NCBI GenBank assembly: GCA_937976335.1
Contig: CALJRW010000072.1
Coordinates: 1-55,368 of the forward strand
DNA from: an uncultured bacterium
GTDB taxonomy: Bacteria > Bdellovibrionota_C > UBA2361 > CALJRW01
Direction of reading: 5' to 3'
DNA: 55,368 nt
Numbering within the stretch: position 1 is the stretch's first letter; each line of letters starts with the position of its first letter. Under the pieces are notes generated by a model. That model worked only from the letters and a program-made list of their open reading frames with translations. It made no database searches and was not told the DNA's origin. Positions 7,837-19,100 of the stretch are shown here, piece by piece. The position numbers were made by a program, and so were the translations under genes.

Positions 7837-10116
7837 CTACCCACTCTTTTTCTTTATTAATTCTCTCCGTAATTGAGGAATAATCAACAAAAGAATTGGC
7901 AAAACAGTTATATCGAATATAAAGGCGATAACAATAGTTAAAGAAATAAGAACTCCAAAATCTTTTATGATTTGGGATTGACTGAAAAAAAGTATTAAGA
8001 ATCCAAAAGATAAAATTGAAGAGGTATACAATAAAGCTCGTCCTGCTTTTTCCACTACCTCATCTATTGTTTTATTTTTATCAGCTGATTTCTTCGAGAA
8101 CTTTGCGAAATAGTGCAAGAAATATAAAGTATCATCAACAATAAGTCCAAAAGCTATAGCTGAAATCATACTTGTCGAAGCGCTTAAAGGTATGTTTAAA
8201 AATCCCATGATTCCAAGCACTATTAAAATAGGCAGGCCATTTGGGATTAAACTAAAAAGACCCACTATCCATGACGAGTATTTAAGTGAAACAATTAACA
8301 ATACTATAAAAAAAGCAATAGCAATACTGTACATTTGACCAGTAGTAATTTTTTCAATCAATCTCGATTCTAAATATGCAAGTGAAGTAATTTTAAAATT
8401 GTATTTTTTTTGAAATAGGTTTTGACTAAGTTTTTCAATTTCCTTTATATTTGCATTAATACTAGATGAGTTTAAGGGCAAAATTCTTATTTGCAATCTT
8501 ATTTTTTGATAGTCATAGTCAACATATTTTCTTAATTTATTATCTTTACCGAACGAAGAATAAGCAAGAATATATTCAGAGATTTCTTTGCTAGTATTTG
8601 GTATAGCATAGTGTTCATCTTTGTTGAGATTCAATGCCTTATTAATTTTTTTTATATAGGTATTAAAAGAAATAATTTTTTTTACATCTTTTTTTGTTTG
8701 AATTTGTTTCTCAAGCAAATCTATCAATCTTAGGAATTTTGGACTCTTGACACCATTTTTTTTACCAGAATCTACAACTAATTCTAAACTTGTCACACCA
8801 GCAATATGATTTTTCACAAAAAGAGTATCTTTTTTAATTTTGCGATCATTTTTAATATAATTAATTACACTAGTTTCGATATTGATCTTAGATATTCCCC
8901 AAAATGAAATTGGTATTAACATTGCAGTGATAATTAAAGCAGTCTTGGAATATTTATAAAAACAAGTTAAATTTATTTCTTTTCTTTTTTTGTCTGGCAC
9001 CTTAGTTTGAATTAAAGACATCAAGAAGGGCATACAGGAAAAACAAATGAAAAATGCTGTAAAACTCGATAAACAAGCCATTCGACCAAAATATTTAATT
9101 GGTGCTACTTCACTAATGCTCATTGAGGCAAAACCAATTGCTGTAGTTATTGTTGTAAAAAAACAAGGATTAAGGTTCTCATAAATACTACTAGCAATAG
9201 AGTCATTAAGAGATTTTGTTTGAAAATAATACCTTCTAAATGAGGTAAATATATGAATACAATCTAGAGAGCTTATACAAAGCATTATTGAAGGCAAGGC
9301 TACTGTAACTAAATTTATTGGAATATTAAAAAACCCCAACAATCCTCCTAAACACAGAACACATAAAAAAACTGTAATTAATGGTATTAACAATCCAGCT
9401 AAATCATAAAAACAAAGAAAAAGTATAATCGTTAATACAAGAAAAGTTAGTGGTAAAAATCGCATTAAATCAGCTTTGATATCATCTAACAATTGAATTG
9501 TTAAAAGTGTGTTTGAAAAAAAATAACTATTTTTATTTTGTATAGAGCTGTTTCTTACAATTTTTTCAATTTCTTTAACAACTTTTCTATGAAGAGCATG
9601 ATTTTCTGGATTAACTAGGCTTACCCTAAAAATAGCTAATTTTCCATCTTCAGAAACTAAGTTATTCTTAAACACCGAGTCACTTAAAATTCTTTCTTTA
9701 AAAATCAATTGCTCTTCATCAGAGGCAGGAATTTCAAGTTTCTTTAAATTAAATCCAGAATGAGTAATCAGAATGTCTTTAGTAGTAGCAATACTTTCTA
9801 CAGAATTAACATTTTCAATAGAAGCAATTTTTTCACTTATAGATTCAATTAAATTAAAGGATTCATTTTTGAAGATGTTAGAAAATTCTAGAGCTAAGAT
9901 AAGTTTATTATCATTACCGAACTCTTTTTTGAAATTATGATAATTTTCAAGATGTTCATCCTGAGGCATAAAAAAAGACTCTACCGATGATTCAAATCTT
10001 AAGGATTTAATATTAACAGCTAACAGAGCAATACAAAGGACGGAAAATATAAAAAACATGACTCTATGTTTAACGAGCCAATGGCTAATCTTAATTTGTA
10101 GTTTATTGAAATCCAT
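7837..10116 (-). CDS. MMPL/RND-superfamily lipid exporter 1
   Basis: This 759-aa inner-membrane protein has the RND/MMPL layout: an N-terminal helix (about 17-36), a long periplasmic loop, a block of helices (about 220-370), a second loop and a C-terminal helix block (about 600-750). Conserved pieces include SSVESFFMP near the start, ITTAIGFASMSISEVAPIKY, and FGLIVDDTLYFLHY with the aspartates expected for proton coupling. It is a clear paralogue of 23530-25830. It lies downstream of the LolA-like protein and upstream of the barrel. Relatives export hydrophobic molecules such as lipids and hopanoids. A role in moving the locus product out of the inner membrane is inferred from context. Confidence 0.88.
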   Translation of the reverse strand: MDFNKLQIKISHWLVKHRVMFFIFSVLCIALLAVNIKSLRFESSVESFFMPQDEHLENYHNFKKEFGNDNKLILALEFSNIFKNESFNLIESISEKIASIENVNSVESIATTKDILITHSGFNLKKLEIPASDEEQLIFKERILSDSVFKNNLVSEDGKLAIFRVSLVNPENHALHRKVVKEIEKIVRNSSIQNKNSYFFSNTLLTIQLLDDIKADLMRFLPLTFLVLTIILFLCFYDLAGLLIPLITVFLCVLCLGGLLGFFNIPINLVTVALPSIMLCISSLDCIHIFTSFRRYYFQTKSLNDSIASSIYENLNPCFFTTITTAIGFASMSISEVAPIKYFGRMACLSSFTAFFICFSCMPFLMSLIQTKVPDKKRKEINLTCFYKYSKTALIITAMLIPISFWGISKINIETSVINYIKNDRKIKKDTLFVKNHIAGVTSLELVVDSGKKNGVKSPKFLRLIDLLEKQIQTKKDVKKIISFNTYIKKINKALNLNKDEHYAIPNTSKEISEYILAYSSFGKDNKLRKYVDYDYQKIRLQIRILPLNSSSINANIKEIEKLSQNLFQKKYNFKITSLAYLESRLIEKITTGQMYSIAIAFFIVLLIVSLKYSSWIVGLFSLIPNGLPILIVLGIMGFLNIPLSASTSMISAIAFGLIVDDTLYFLHYFAKFSKKSADKNKTIDEVVEKAGRALLYTSSILSFGFLILFFSQSQIIKDFGVLISLTIVIAFIFDITVLPILLLIIPQLRRELIKKKSG

Positions 10117-10246
10117 AAGAAAATTGTATTATTATCATGAAGGATTTTATTTTTTTTTGAAAGACCTCTTGTTTTTTTAAATAAAACATAAGAAATTAAT
10201 AGATTAAGCCTAATATCCATAGCAGCATATTTTTAACTTAAAAATT

Positions 10247-11755
10247 TTAGAACTTCTGCCAAGCACTACCCCAAATTTTCTTTGGATGAGAATATGTAGT
10301 AATTGATTTCTGTAAATATCTTGTAGATAAAACAGCACTACTTAGCTTTGAATTGGTAGTTAACTTTTTTACCTCTAAAACGGTCTTATGTCTATCTTTA
10401 ATATTTATTGCAACAATTTCCCAAGCTTGAAGAAATCCATCTTTATTTTTTTTATATTTCTTCATACTAATAGTTTTAATATGTTTTAAGTTTTTATCAA
10501 ATAAATCAATTTTATGAATAGTTTTATTTTTTTGTGATATCCAGTGTTTCTGATAAGCATAAATAGAATCTGAACTTGATTTTGGTGTCATCTTTATGAC
10601 ATAACATAATTGCCCATCAAGAGTTTCGTTTTTCAATAATTGATAATTCCAGCGATCTACTTCAAGTTCTTCTAAATCTTCATAGTTGAGATCAGAACCC
10701 ATCCAACTTTGATCTTTATTTTCTGATTGAATTCTTCTAAGTTTATCTGACGCAGGTAAATAAAGATGTTGAATATCGTCTTTCCCAAAAACTTCTTGAG
10801 TAAGAGTGCCTGAATTTTTTGTATCATTCGGACTAAGAAATTTTAACAATGTTTTAGTCCCCTTGTCTGTTTCTAATTTATAGCTTAAAAAGCTCTTTTT
10901 TCTAGTTTCTCCTTTATTATTTCTAAGAATCATATTAACTACTTTTACTTCGTCATTTTTATATCTTGTAATTTGTGATAATTTAACTATTTCTTTTGGT
11001 TTTAAATTAGAAATAGGCGCTTTTTCAGCTACAACACTTTTTTCTATTTTTGCTTGAGTATTCTTTTTAACTTCTTTTTGAACATTAGATATTTTAGATT
11101 TAGAAACAACAATTTTCTTCTCTTTGATAAGAGTTGGCTCTTTTTCTTTTAATATCTTTTTAGGTTTAGTTAGTTTTTTAGGTTTTTTTTCTACTAGAAT
11201 TGGCTTTGTAATTTCTAACTCTTGTGGTTTTTTTACCATAAAAAGTTTCTGTTCTTGTTGTTTTTTATCTTCAATTTCGACTTCAGTAGCAAAACTAGCT
11301 TGCGAGACCTCTTCTGTTTCTACTAGCTTCGAACTTAAAATATCCACTTTAGGTGTCACTGATTTTACAGATTTTTCATAATTTAGAGAACGTTCTTCAA
11401 ATGAGTTTTGAATTTTTTCTATTTTATAAAATGTAAAACCTAGAAGGAGTGAGTTCATCATTAAAATTAGAGAATTTAAAATTATAAAAGATCTTCCTCC
11501 ACTATAATTTTTTGTTTTTCGATTGAAAGAATTATCTTTATTTAATTTATTAGAAACTTTTCCAAAAAGTTTAGCTTTTGATTGATTAACTTTATCTAAA
11601 ACAACTTTTTGTTTTTCTGCACTTTTAGCAATTTTTTTCAAATCGCTTAATATTTCTGATGGAGTTTTTGCTGTTATTAAAGTATCTTGAAAGTCAAAAT
11701 TTTGTTTTTTATTTCCTTCTTTTTTCAGTTTTTCTTTTTCTGGAGTTTTTTCCAT
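10247..11755 (-). CDS. Membrane-tethered LolA-like outer-membrane lipoprotein-sorting protein with lysine-rich linker
   Basis: With the ATG at 11755 the protein has 502 residues. Domains in order: a basic cytoplasmic N-terminus (1-88), one transmembrane helix (about 89-111), a Lys/Glu/Pro-rich linker of about 145 residues (112-258, for example KKPKKLTKPKKILKEKEP) like the periplasm-spanning part of TonB, and a LolA_like domain (about 260-502, with DDIQHLYLPASDKLRRI and WMGSDLNYEDL). The frame is open to an ATG at 11854, but that codon lies in element B copy 2, so the internal start is preferred. It is followed by MMPL exporter 1 and the barrel. Ordinary LolA-like partners of MMPLs are soluble, so this tethered form is unusual. 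Confidence 0.82.
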   Translation of the reverse strand: MEKTPEKEKLKKEGNKKQNFDFQDTLITAKTPSEILSDLKKIAKSAEKQKVVLDKVNQSKAKLFGKVSNKLNKDNSFNRKTKNYSGGRSFIILNSLILMMNSLLLGFTFYKIEKIQNSFEERSLNYEKSVKSVTPKVDILSSKLVETEEVSQASFATEVEIEDKKQQEQKLFMVKKPQELEITKPILVEKKPKKLTKPKKILKEKEPTLIKEKKIVVSKSKISNVQKEVKKNTQAKIEKSVVAEKAPISNLKPKEIVKLSQITRYKNDEVKVVNMILRNNKGETRKKSFLSYKLETDKGTKTLLKFLSPNDTKNSGTLTQEVFGKDDIQHLYLPASDKLRRIQSENKDQSWMGSDLNYEDLEELEVDRWNYQLLKNETLDGQLCYVIKMTPKSSSDSIYAYQKHWISQKNKTIHKIDLFDKNLKHIKTISMKKYKKNKDGFLQAWEIVAINIKDRHKTVLEVKKLTTNSKLSSAVLSTRYLQKSITTYSHPKKIWGSAWQKF

Positions 11756-11838
11756 AATTCTATTCTTTAAATGACTTAGTGTTTTATCTTTTTCACAAAA
11801 GCAGCTTATCGAAATTTCAGGTTTTAAATATTTTATGA

Positions 11839-11926
11839 ATATACTGCTCGACATTAGGTTTTACCGTTTTTTTTCTTGAAATTTATGCGTAGCACAAATT
11901 CAGATTTATTTGTTCGAGCAGTATAT
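11839..11926. mobile_element. Element B copy 2 (inverted)
   Basis: This is an 88-bp copy of element B in the opposite orientation to 4176-4265, with ends ATATACTGCTCGA (11839-11851) and its complement (11914-11926). About six mismatches separate the copies. It lies just upstream of the LolA-like gene; its left end supplies an in-frame but probably unused ATG. Element C copy 1 begins 12 bp further on, so the two families are nested side by side. Confidence 0.85.
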
Positions 11927-11937
11927 GTGCTTATTAG

Positions 11938-12031
11938 GGCAAAAAATGGCTTCGCCATTATTTTGCTCGCCCAACAAATCATTTAGTTTTCCCGCTTAAA
12001 AGCGGTAAAACCAAATGTCATTGGGCATATA
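11938..12031. mobile_element. Element C copy 1, palindromic repeat
   Basis: This 94-bp repeat recurs at 43224-43316 in the same orientation with about six mismatches. It has several nested hairpins: AATGGC-TTC-GCCATT, an inner CCGCTT/AAGCGG stem, and outer arms GCCCAA and TTGGGC. Its right part (GGTAAAACCAAATGTC) matches the inner part of element B, so B and C are related. There is no coding capacity. The spacer 11756-12139 holds only this element, B copy 2 and about 108 bp of unremarkable sequence. Confidence 0.82.
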
Positions 12032-12139
12032 CAAAAATACCTAGAAAAACTTCATAACTTACGATTACATCGTCGGCATACAAAGCTATTTTACTTAAGT
12101 AAAGAGAATAACCTATCGTATTTATTAACTTTTCAAGAT

Positions 12140-12970
12140 CTATTTCCTTCCCATCTTAAGTAAGCTAGTTTTTAAATGGCTATTATCAGGTTTTTCACCT
12201 AACCAAATAGCTAAAAGTGCTCTTTGGAAAGCTAAATTATTGTTTTGACCAAGAACTTTTCCATTTTTTTTAACAGTCATAACGCTACTTTCAAAATCAA
12301 ATTCATAAATATCCTCTCTTTTAACCTTTTCAATCCCATTTAAAAATATATTCAATTCAGGCTGTAGCACTTGAGTATTTGGAAAATTTCTAGTTATCAT
12401 TTTAGACCATTCTTTTCTAATTCTATTTTCTTGAATTGTATTTAAAAACTTCAAAACTACTTTTTTAGGTAAATTACTACTCAAAATATCTTCTGAATTA
12501 TTTGAATTTTCTTCTAAATATAGAGCTATATCATAAACTTTATATTTAAAAATCGTATAACTTCGTCTACCAAAGCCATTTAAATTAAGTGTTTTTTGAT
12601 TAACTATCGCTTTTTTAGGGAAAGAAGTTCTTAATTCTGCATGTGTATTTTGACTAAGAATAAACAAGATAATTAAAAAAATTATTTTACTTAAAATACG
12701 AAATGATGGTTTAATTACTTTATCAATATCAAAAATACTATAGTTATCCCAAAAAGTAATTTCCGAATAATTCTTTCTTAAAAACCTTCCCTTGTCGCTA
12801 ACGCTTTGGAGGACAAATCGGTTTCCTTGTATGCTATTTATTTTGGGATAACTCTTTGTTGTCCCTCTCTTCTTTGCCAAGGTTTCGGAGGACAAGCAAA
12901 GGGTATAAAAAGTCCAAAAGGCTCTTTTTCGGAAATTACTTTTTAGACTTTCTATAAAATACACAATCAC
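12140..12970 (-). CDS. Chalcone-isomerase-like secreted protein, 5' end disturbed by element D
   Basis: The C-terminal 165 residues match the chalcone-isomerase-like (Chalcone_3) family: FGRRSYTIFKYKVYDIALYL, then a small domain ending LAIWLGEKPDNSHLKTSLL. Bacterial members are periplasmic and are thought to bind lipids or fatty acids, not to act on flavonoids. A signal-peptide-like stretch KIIFLIILFILSQNTHA precedes the domain. No ATG, GTG or TTG lies between this signal and element D (12751-12944). The frame only reaches an ATG at 12970 by reading through the element, adding about 75 odd residues. The native start may have been destroyed. It lies downstream of the PKS. Confidence 0.7.
   Translation of the reverse strand: MIVYFIESLKSNFRKRAFWTFYTLCLSSETLAKKRGTTKSYPKINSIQGNRFVLQSVSDKGRFLRKNYSEITFWDNYSIFDIDKVIKPSFRILSKIIFLIILFILSQNTHAELRTSFPKKAIVNQKTLNLNGFGRRSYTIFKYKVYDIALYLEENSNNSEDILSSNLPKKVVLKFLNTIQENRIRKEWSKMITRNFPNTQVLQPELNIFLNGIEKVKREDIYEFDFESSVMTVKKNGKVLGQNNNLAFQRALLAIWLGEKPDNSHLKTSLLKMGRK
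12751..12944. mobile_element. Element D, 194-bp MITE-like insertion
   Basis: Perfect 17-bp terminal inverted repeats, AAAAAGTAATTTCCGAA at 12751-12767 and the complement at 12928-12944, enclose 160 bp. Inside are two copies of GGAGGACAA (12808-12816 and 12887-12895) and an opposing TTGTTGTCC. No transposase is encoded and no second copy is present in the window. It lies at the 5' end of the chalcone-isomerase-like gene and removes any normal start codon near its signal peptide. Confidence 0.75.
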
Positions 12971-13134
12971 TCTATTTTTAAATTTTACATAAGAATTTTT
13001 CCTAGCTTTCTCTACAAAAAATTCCTAGAAATTAATACGAAAATTTACTACTTAATGTATATTCAGTAAGACTCTCAATAGTGCTTCTAAAAATAGTAAT
13101 GCACTTAACTGGTTGAATTTATTGCGTATATCGC

Positions 13135-13159
13135 TTCCCAAACGGTTATAGTTTGGGAA
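13135..13159. other. Perfect 9-bp-stem hairpin downstream of the PKS
   Basis: TTCCCAAAC, a seven-base loop, then GTTTGGGAA form a strong stem about 22 bp past the PKS stop codon. On the PKS strand the T-run precedes the stem and does not follow it, so it is not a standard rho-independent terminator. It could stabilise the long PKS mRNA 3' end or be part of another repeat (inference). Confidence 0.5.
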
Positions 13160-13180
13160 AAAACATTTTTTGAAAGATTT

Positions 13181-16100
13181 TTATGAATAATCTCTAATAT
13201 TACTTTTAACTAAAGCCTCAAAAAAATCTGTTTTACTCAAATTAGAAAAATAAAGAGAAAGAAGATCTGAATCAGCGGGATGGCAATGGATTTGACTATT
13301 CTTCAAAAAAGACTCAGTGAAGGAAGAATCAAATTTCAAACTAAATGCAAAAAGGTTTGCATTACTATTTTCACTGCCTATATCCATCAAAACTTCTGAT
13401 AAAACCTTAACTACTTGAGTTGGCAAGAATTGATTTTGTTGATCCAAGGTTTCTTTCCATTTTGCAGCACTTACAATCTTAATATTAAAAGCAAATTCAT
13501 TAAATAAATTAACTAAATCTTTAATATCTAAAGGTTTAGAATTTAGTAAATTGTAAGTCCCATTCATACAATCTATATTTCTAGATAAACTCACTATGCT
13601 TTCCGCAACATAATTAACAGGCGTAAGATCAATTTTTGTGTCAATATCAGGGATACATCCTAAACTTAAAATACCAAGAAGAATTAAGTGCATAAAATCG
13701 TCCGAGTTGCTAGCTCCAGAAACACTATCTCCAGTAATATTACCAGGGCGAAATATGTTAATAGGAAGACCCTTTTTTTTAGCTTCCTTAGCCATCGTTT
13801 CAACTACCCATTTTGTTTGAGCATAGCCATTCTGTAGTTTTGAAAATTCAGGTAAAGGGGTATTTTCATTTAAAATTAAATCACTCTGAGAGTCTTTATT
13901 GGCATATACAGAATAACTTGATACTATATTAGTAAGTTTAATTTTTTTAAAGCACGCTAATTTTAAAATTTCTCGTGTGCCGTTTACATTTATCTTTTTC
14001 AACTCTTCATATTCAGACACTAAATTAACACTGGCAGCATTATGATAAATAACATCTATTTCTGTCGCGATTTTAGTGAAAATTTCATCACTTAATCCAA
14101 AATTATCTAATGTAAGATCCCCTAAAACTATTTCAATTTGAGAAAGTTTTTCTTTAGAAAATAAATTATATTTAACTAAATTATTTTTTACTCTTTTTAA
14201 ACCTTCTATTTCGTCTTTAGCTCTAACAAGACAAATAATCTTCGTGTCTTTTTTGTATTTTAAAATATAGTCTATTAAAAATGCACCTACAAATCCTGTA
14301 GCTCCTGTCAGAAAAACAGTGTCAAATTTATCAAAGTTAAATGTTTTATCTTCTGGAAGAACAAAATTGTTAACTTTAGAATCTTTTAAAGCTTGATTTA
14401 AAGAAAAATCGATAATCTCTGGTTTTAGCCAATCTTGAAACTTCTTATAACCTTCAAGTGGTTCCAAAATAGCAGATATTTGTGGGTTTTTTGCTACTTT
14501 TTCTAAAATTTCTATAAAATTCTTATTCAGTTTCTCAATTGTAGCATTGGGAAAACTACTTTCAATGTAAGTCCACTTTCCTTTAATTTCATCGTTATCC
14601 AACTGCATTGTTAGCTTAATTCCTGGAATCACACTATTTTTACTGGTAGAAAGAATTTGATAATCTTGAGTATTAAAACTAGTAATATTTTTTTTATCTA
14701 AATCACTTCTCATTTCAAAAGAAAACAAAGATTTCAATGGAAAATCATTTTCTTGAGCAACTGTACTTAAAATTTCTTTAACAGGATAATAAAGTTTAGT
14801 TTTAAGGTTTTTTTGATTTTGAAATGTACCTTCTATAATCTGTGCAAAAGTCAAAGGATCTGAGATTTTACTTTTAACATGAACTTCTTTAGAAAATGCC
14901 CCCACTAGATTAGCTAACTCCTTATGCTCTCGGCCAGATTCAAACATAGTAAGTAAAACTTCTTGCTTGCCAGAAAAGTAATGCATTAATATTTTATAAC
15001 AAGAAAATAGTATTATTTTTAAGTCTTTTTCTAATTCAGCAGAAATGGCAAGTAACTTTTGACTTAAAGAGCTGTCTAAGTGAAATTCATAAACATTCTT
15101 AGAACTAGCTTTTGATGTTTCGCTATCTTTTATTAACTTCTCTTCATTAGGTGACAAAGAATAGTTAGAAAACAAATCTTTCCAATACTCTTCATGACTA
15201 AGAGCTGCGTCGCTATTTAAATAATCTTTCTCCCAAGCAACAAAGTCTTGAAACTCATAACTATCATTTGAGAAATCAAAAAAACTAAATTCTTTTTCAT
15301 CTTTGACTAAGCAGTTATAAGTATTTAAAAGCTCTTCAATGAAAATTTTAAGAGAATTTAGATCAGCAATAATTTCATGACAAGAAAAAATTAGTACTTC
15401 TAAATTAGAAAATTTATGGAGTTCAACTTTGAAAGAATTTTTAGTTAAATCGAATTGAGTGAAGTGCCTTCCATTACTTAAGCTCTCTACGTATTTTTCG
15501 TTAAATTTTCCATCCACAGAAACTTCTCTAAGCGAAATATCAGCAGAAAGTTTTTGTATAACTTCTTTTTGGGTATCAACAAAAACAGCTTTCATAAGAG
15601 AATGTTTTTTTAGGGTATAGCTTAACGACTGCCTCAATAAGTTTCTATTAATTTTATTCTTAAATTTAACAGCTTGGAAATTTGTTAAATTATTAATATC
15701 TTTTTTTTCTAAATATTTATTCCATATCTCTTTTTGAGAGATAGAAAGCGGAAAATTTTTCTTACGCAAAGTTTTACTTAAACTTGTAAGTTGCTGAGAA
15801 CTAGAGTTTATTTCACTGTCAGAAACATTTGCACTTATTTCATCACTAGGCGCGATATCTTCTAAAATAAGCTTAACTAGCTCTCTTAGACTCGGACCAG
15901 AAAATATTTTACTCATTGGGATATTCACTCTTAAATCTCCCTCAATAGAGTTCATAAGCTCAAGCATCATTAGAGAATCTATACCAAAATCAGAAATTGA
16001 AACTTCTAAATCAATATCGCTTTCATCTATACTGCTAACTTCTGAAAGCTTCTTAAGCATAAAAGTTTCCATTAATGAAGCTCTTTGCTCAGGCTCAACA

Positions 16101-19100
16101 GACAGAATATCTGAAACAATAGAAGAATTAGAGGAAGAACTTGCCTCTTCCTGAGAAACTAGTTCAAAAGTATTTGAATTAGAAGTTAGCGGCAAAACTC
16201 TATTCCATAATTTCCAATCAGCTCTAGAAGCTAGTATTTGAGGAGTTTTTAATTGTATAGAGCGTCTTAAAACTTTTAGTGCTTCATCTATATTTAAAGA
16301 CTTCATTCCTATTGCATCTAAATAATCTGCAGTTTGTTTATTTCTAGCAACAAAGCCAGCTCCGGAAAGAGCTCCCCAATTAATAGTCAAGCTAGCTAAG
16401 CCAAGTTTTTGACGATGATAGGATAAAGCATCTAAAAATGAATTAGCAGCATTATAACTTGCTTGTTTAGGAGCTCCAATTACTGCAGAAAAGGAAGAAA
16501 AGCAGATAAAATGGTCAAGATTTAACTCTTGAGTTGCAATATGCAGATTCCAAGCCCCATTTATTTTAGGTCTTAAAACATGGTTAAAGTTTTCATCAGA
16601 TAAGTTCTCTATTAGATCATCATGTAAAACCATCGCGCTATGAATTACGCCAGCTAAATTATTCTCACTACTTTTAGCAATCTCATCTACTACTCTCTTA
16701 ATATCAGAAATTTTACTTATATCTGCTTTTGCAATTGTTACTTTAGCGCCATAAGATTGTAAGCGAGCAATTTTATTTTTAGAATCTTCATCTTTAGCAC
16801 CACTTCTACTTATAAGAATAAGATGACCTGCTCCGTGAATTGCCATCCATTTGGCAACTTCTAGACCAAAACCTGAAGTACCACCTGCAACTAAATAAGA
16901 GCTATGCTTTTTAAAAAGAGCTCCATCCTCATTACAAGTTCCAATTTGAATACTATGAAGCTCTTCAAAGTTCAAAACATTTTTCCCAATATGCTTACCA
17001 TTAGCCATATAGCGATAAGCTTCTTCAACTTTAGTTATTGGGAAAACCGTACTAGATAAAGGTTTATATATTTTTTTATCAAATTTTTCGGCTAATTCAT
17101 TATAAACTTCAGCAATATGATCAGTTTTTTGCACAATGTATTCAATTAAATCAAACATATAATATGTAATGTTATTTTTTAATAATTCCATTCCGATTTT
17201 TGTATTATTGTGAATATCTACTTTGCCAATTTCTATAAATCGACCAAAATGCCCAAGAACTGATAAACTTTTATGAATAAATTCAGCCGAGAGCGAATTA
17301 AGAACACAATCAACACCCTTACCATTTGTAATTTTCATTACATCATCAACAAAATTTAAACTTCTTGAATCCATTGCATGATGTACACCTAAATCAAGTA
17401 AAAGTTGTCTCTTTTCTGGAGTACCTGCTGTAGCAAAAATTTCCAACTCTAAGCTTTTAGCAATTTGAATTGCAGCTTGGCCTACTCCCCCTGTACCTGC
17501 ATGGATTAGAATTTTTTCACCTTTTTCAATTCGCGCGAGCTTTATAAGAGCATAATAAGCTGTGGCAAAAACTGTAGGAATAGTAGCAGCATCAAGAAAA
17601 GACATAAAATCAGGCTTCTTAATAACCGCCCGTGCATCAGTAGTTACAAAACTTCTAAACGAACAAGGTGCCATTCCCAGTACCGCATCTCCAGGCTTTA
17701 AATTTTTAACATCTGATCCTACTCTTGTAATAATCCCAGAAAAATCTTCACCAAACCCAGGGAAAGCGACAGTATTACCTATAGGCAGACCCAATGCTTT
17801 CATTACATTTCTAAAATTTATTCCTGCCGCATGAACTTTTGCTTCAATTTGACCGGCCGCTGGCTCCTGCTTAACACTTTCTTCTAAAGTAAGATTTGAT
17901 AATATTCCTGGCTTTTCAATTTGAACTTGGAAAGGAGTTACTTCTGAATTATCTTTAATAGCATTTTTACTTTTTCGAGGCAGATCGCTAACTCTTTCTC
18001 GTTTTATGCGTTTTAAAAATCTCTCTCTTCCTCTATATGCAACTTCTGTTTCTAAATCTTTATTTAATATTTCATTAAAAATTTCAGTTATATCTTCAGT
18101 ACTAAAATTTAGATCTAAATCAACAGTACGCCAAAAAACAGAGGGGTTTTCATTGTAGGCAACTCGAGTAAATCCGTTAATAGACGAAGTGATAGGATTT
18201 GATAAACCATCGCAATCTATTACGCATTGCGCATCTTTTGTAATAAAACAAACTCTTGTTTTTATATCTAGCTCAGTTAAGACTTGAGAAATTTTTGCCG
18301 CACTCAAAAGCCCGTATTTATTTATAGTATCTATATTTTCTTTTTGAAGATCGTTCTTGCTAGGAAGAAAAGACATACTATGAATAACTGTAGTAATTTC
18401 TGAAAACTTAGAAAATATATTTAAATAGTCGCATTTATGATCAACTCTAATATTATAAGAATTGTTTTCTAGACTCTCAAATTTATCACTAGCATATATT
18501 CGACAGACTTTTTGCCCATGGCTCTCTAATAATTTTGCAAGACTCTCTCCAATATTATTAGAATCTAGAAATATAATGAAATTAGTGGAGCTAGTAGAAA
18601 GATCTAAAAGTGGAGGTGCGTTTTCTACTACATCTTGATTTTTTAACTTTGATTTATCAAAAATATTTCGATCTTCTTTAATCCAAAAATAGCTATATAA
18701 ATTATCTTCAACATCATCATCTCGTATATGCTCCATAGGCTCAGTACGAAAATCTAGAATTTCTGCAATTTTTTCGCCTAGGTCGTTATATACAAAAATA
18801 TCAAAACTTATCATATCTTCAGAAAAGCTTTTTTGAATTCCGTGTGCCCAAAAACGTTCTGGAATTTCTTTACACAAAAGCCTAACTCTTCCAAGCCTTC
18901 GAGGGAGATATAAAGTCTTATCAGCTGTTGCTGTTTCTGGAGCATCAATTGCAGCTTTACCTACTTGCAAGCAAGCGTCTAGTAAGATTGGATGAAAATG
19001 ATGTCCTGGCTCACATTGCACTTCACCATTGGGTAGAGGAACTTCAATCAAAGCTTCTCCTTTGCTATAAAATACATTTTTAACTAGCTTAAAATGCGGA

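Noticed and set aside
11756..11854. Longer start for the LolA-like protein at 11854
   Set aside because: The extra residues begin inside element B copy 2 and look unlike the rest; the ATG at 11755 gives a sensible cytoplasmic N-terminus.
13135..13159. Terminator for the PKS gene
   Set aside because: The stem is strong, but on the PKS strand the T-run is on the wrong side, so it was kept only as a hairpin.
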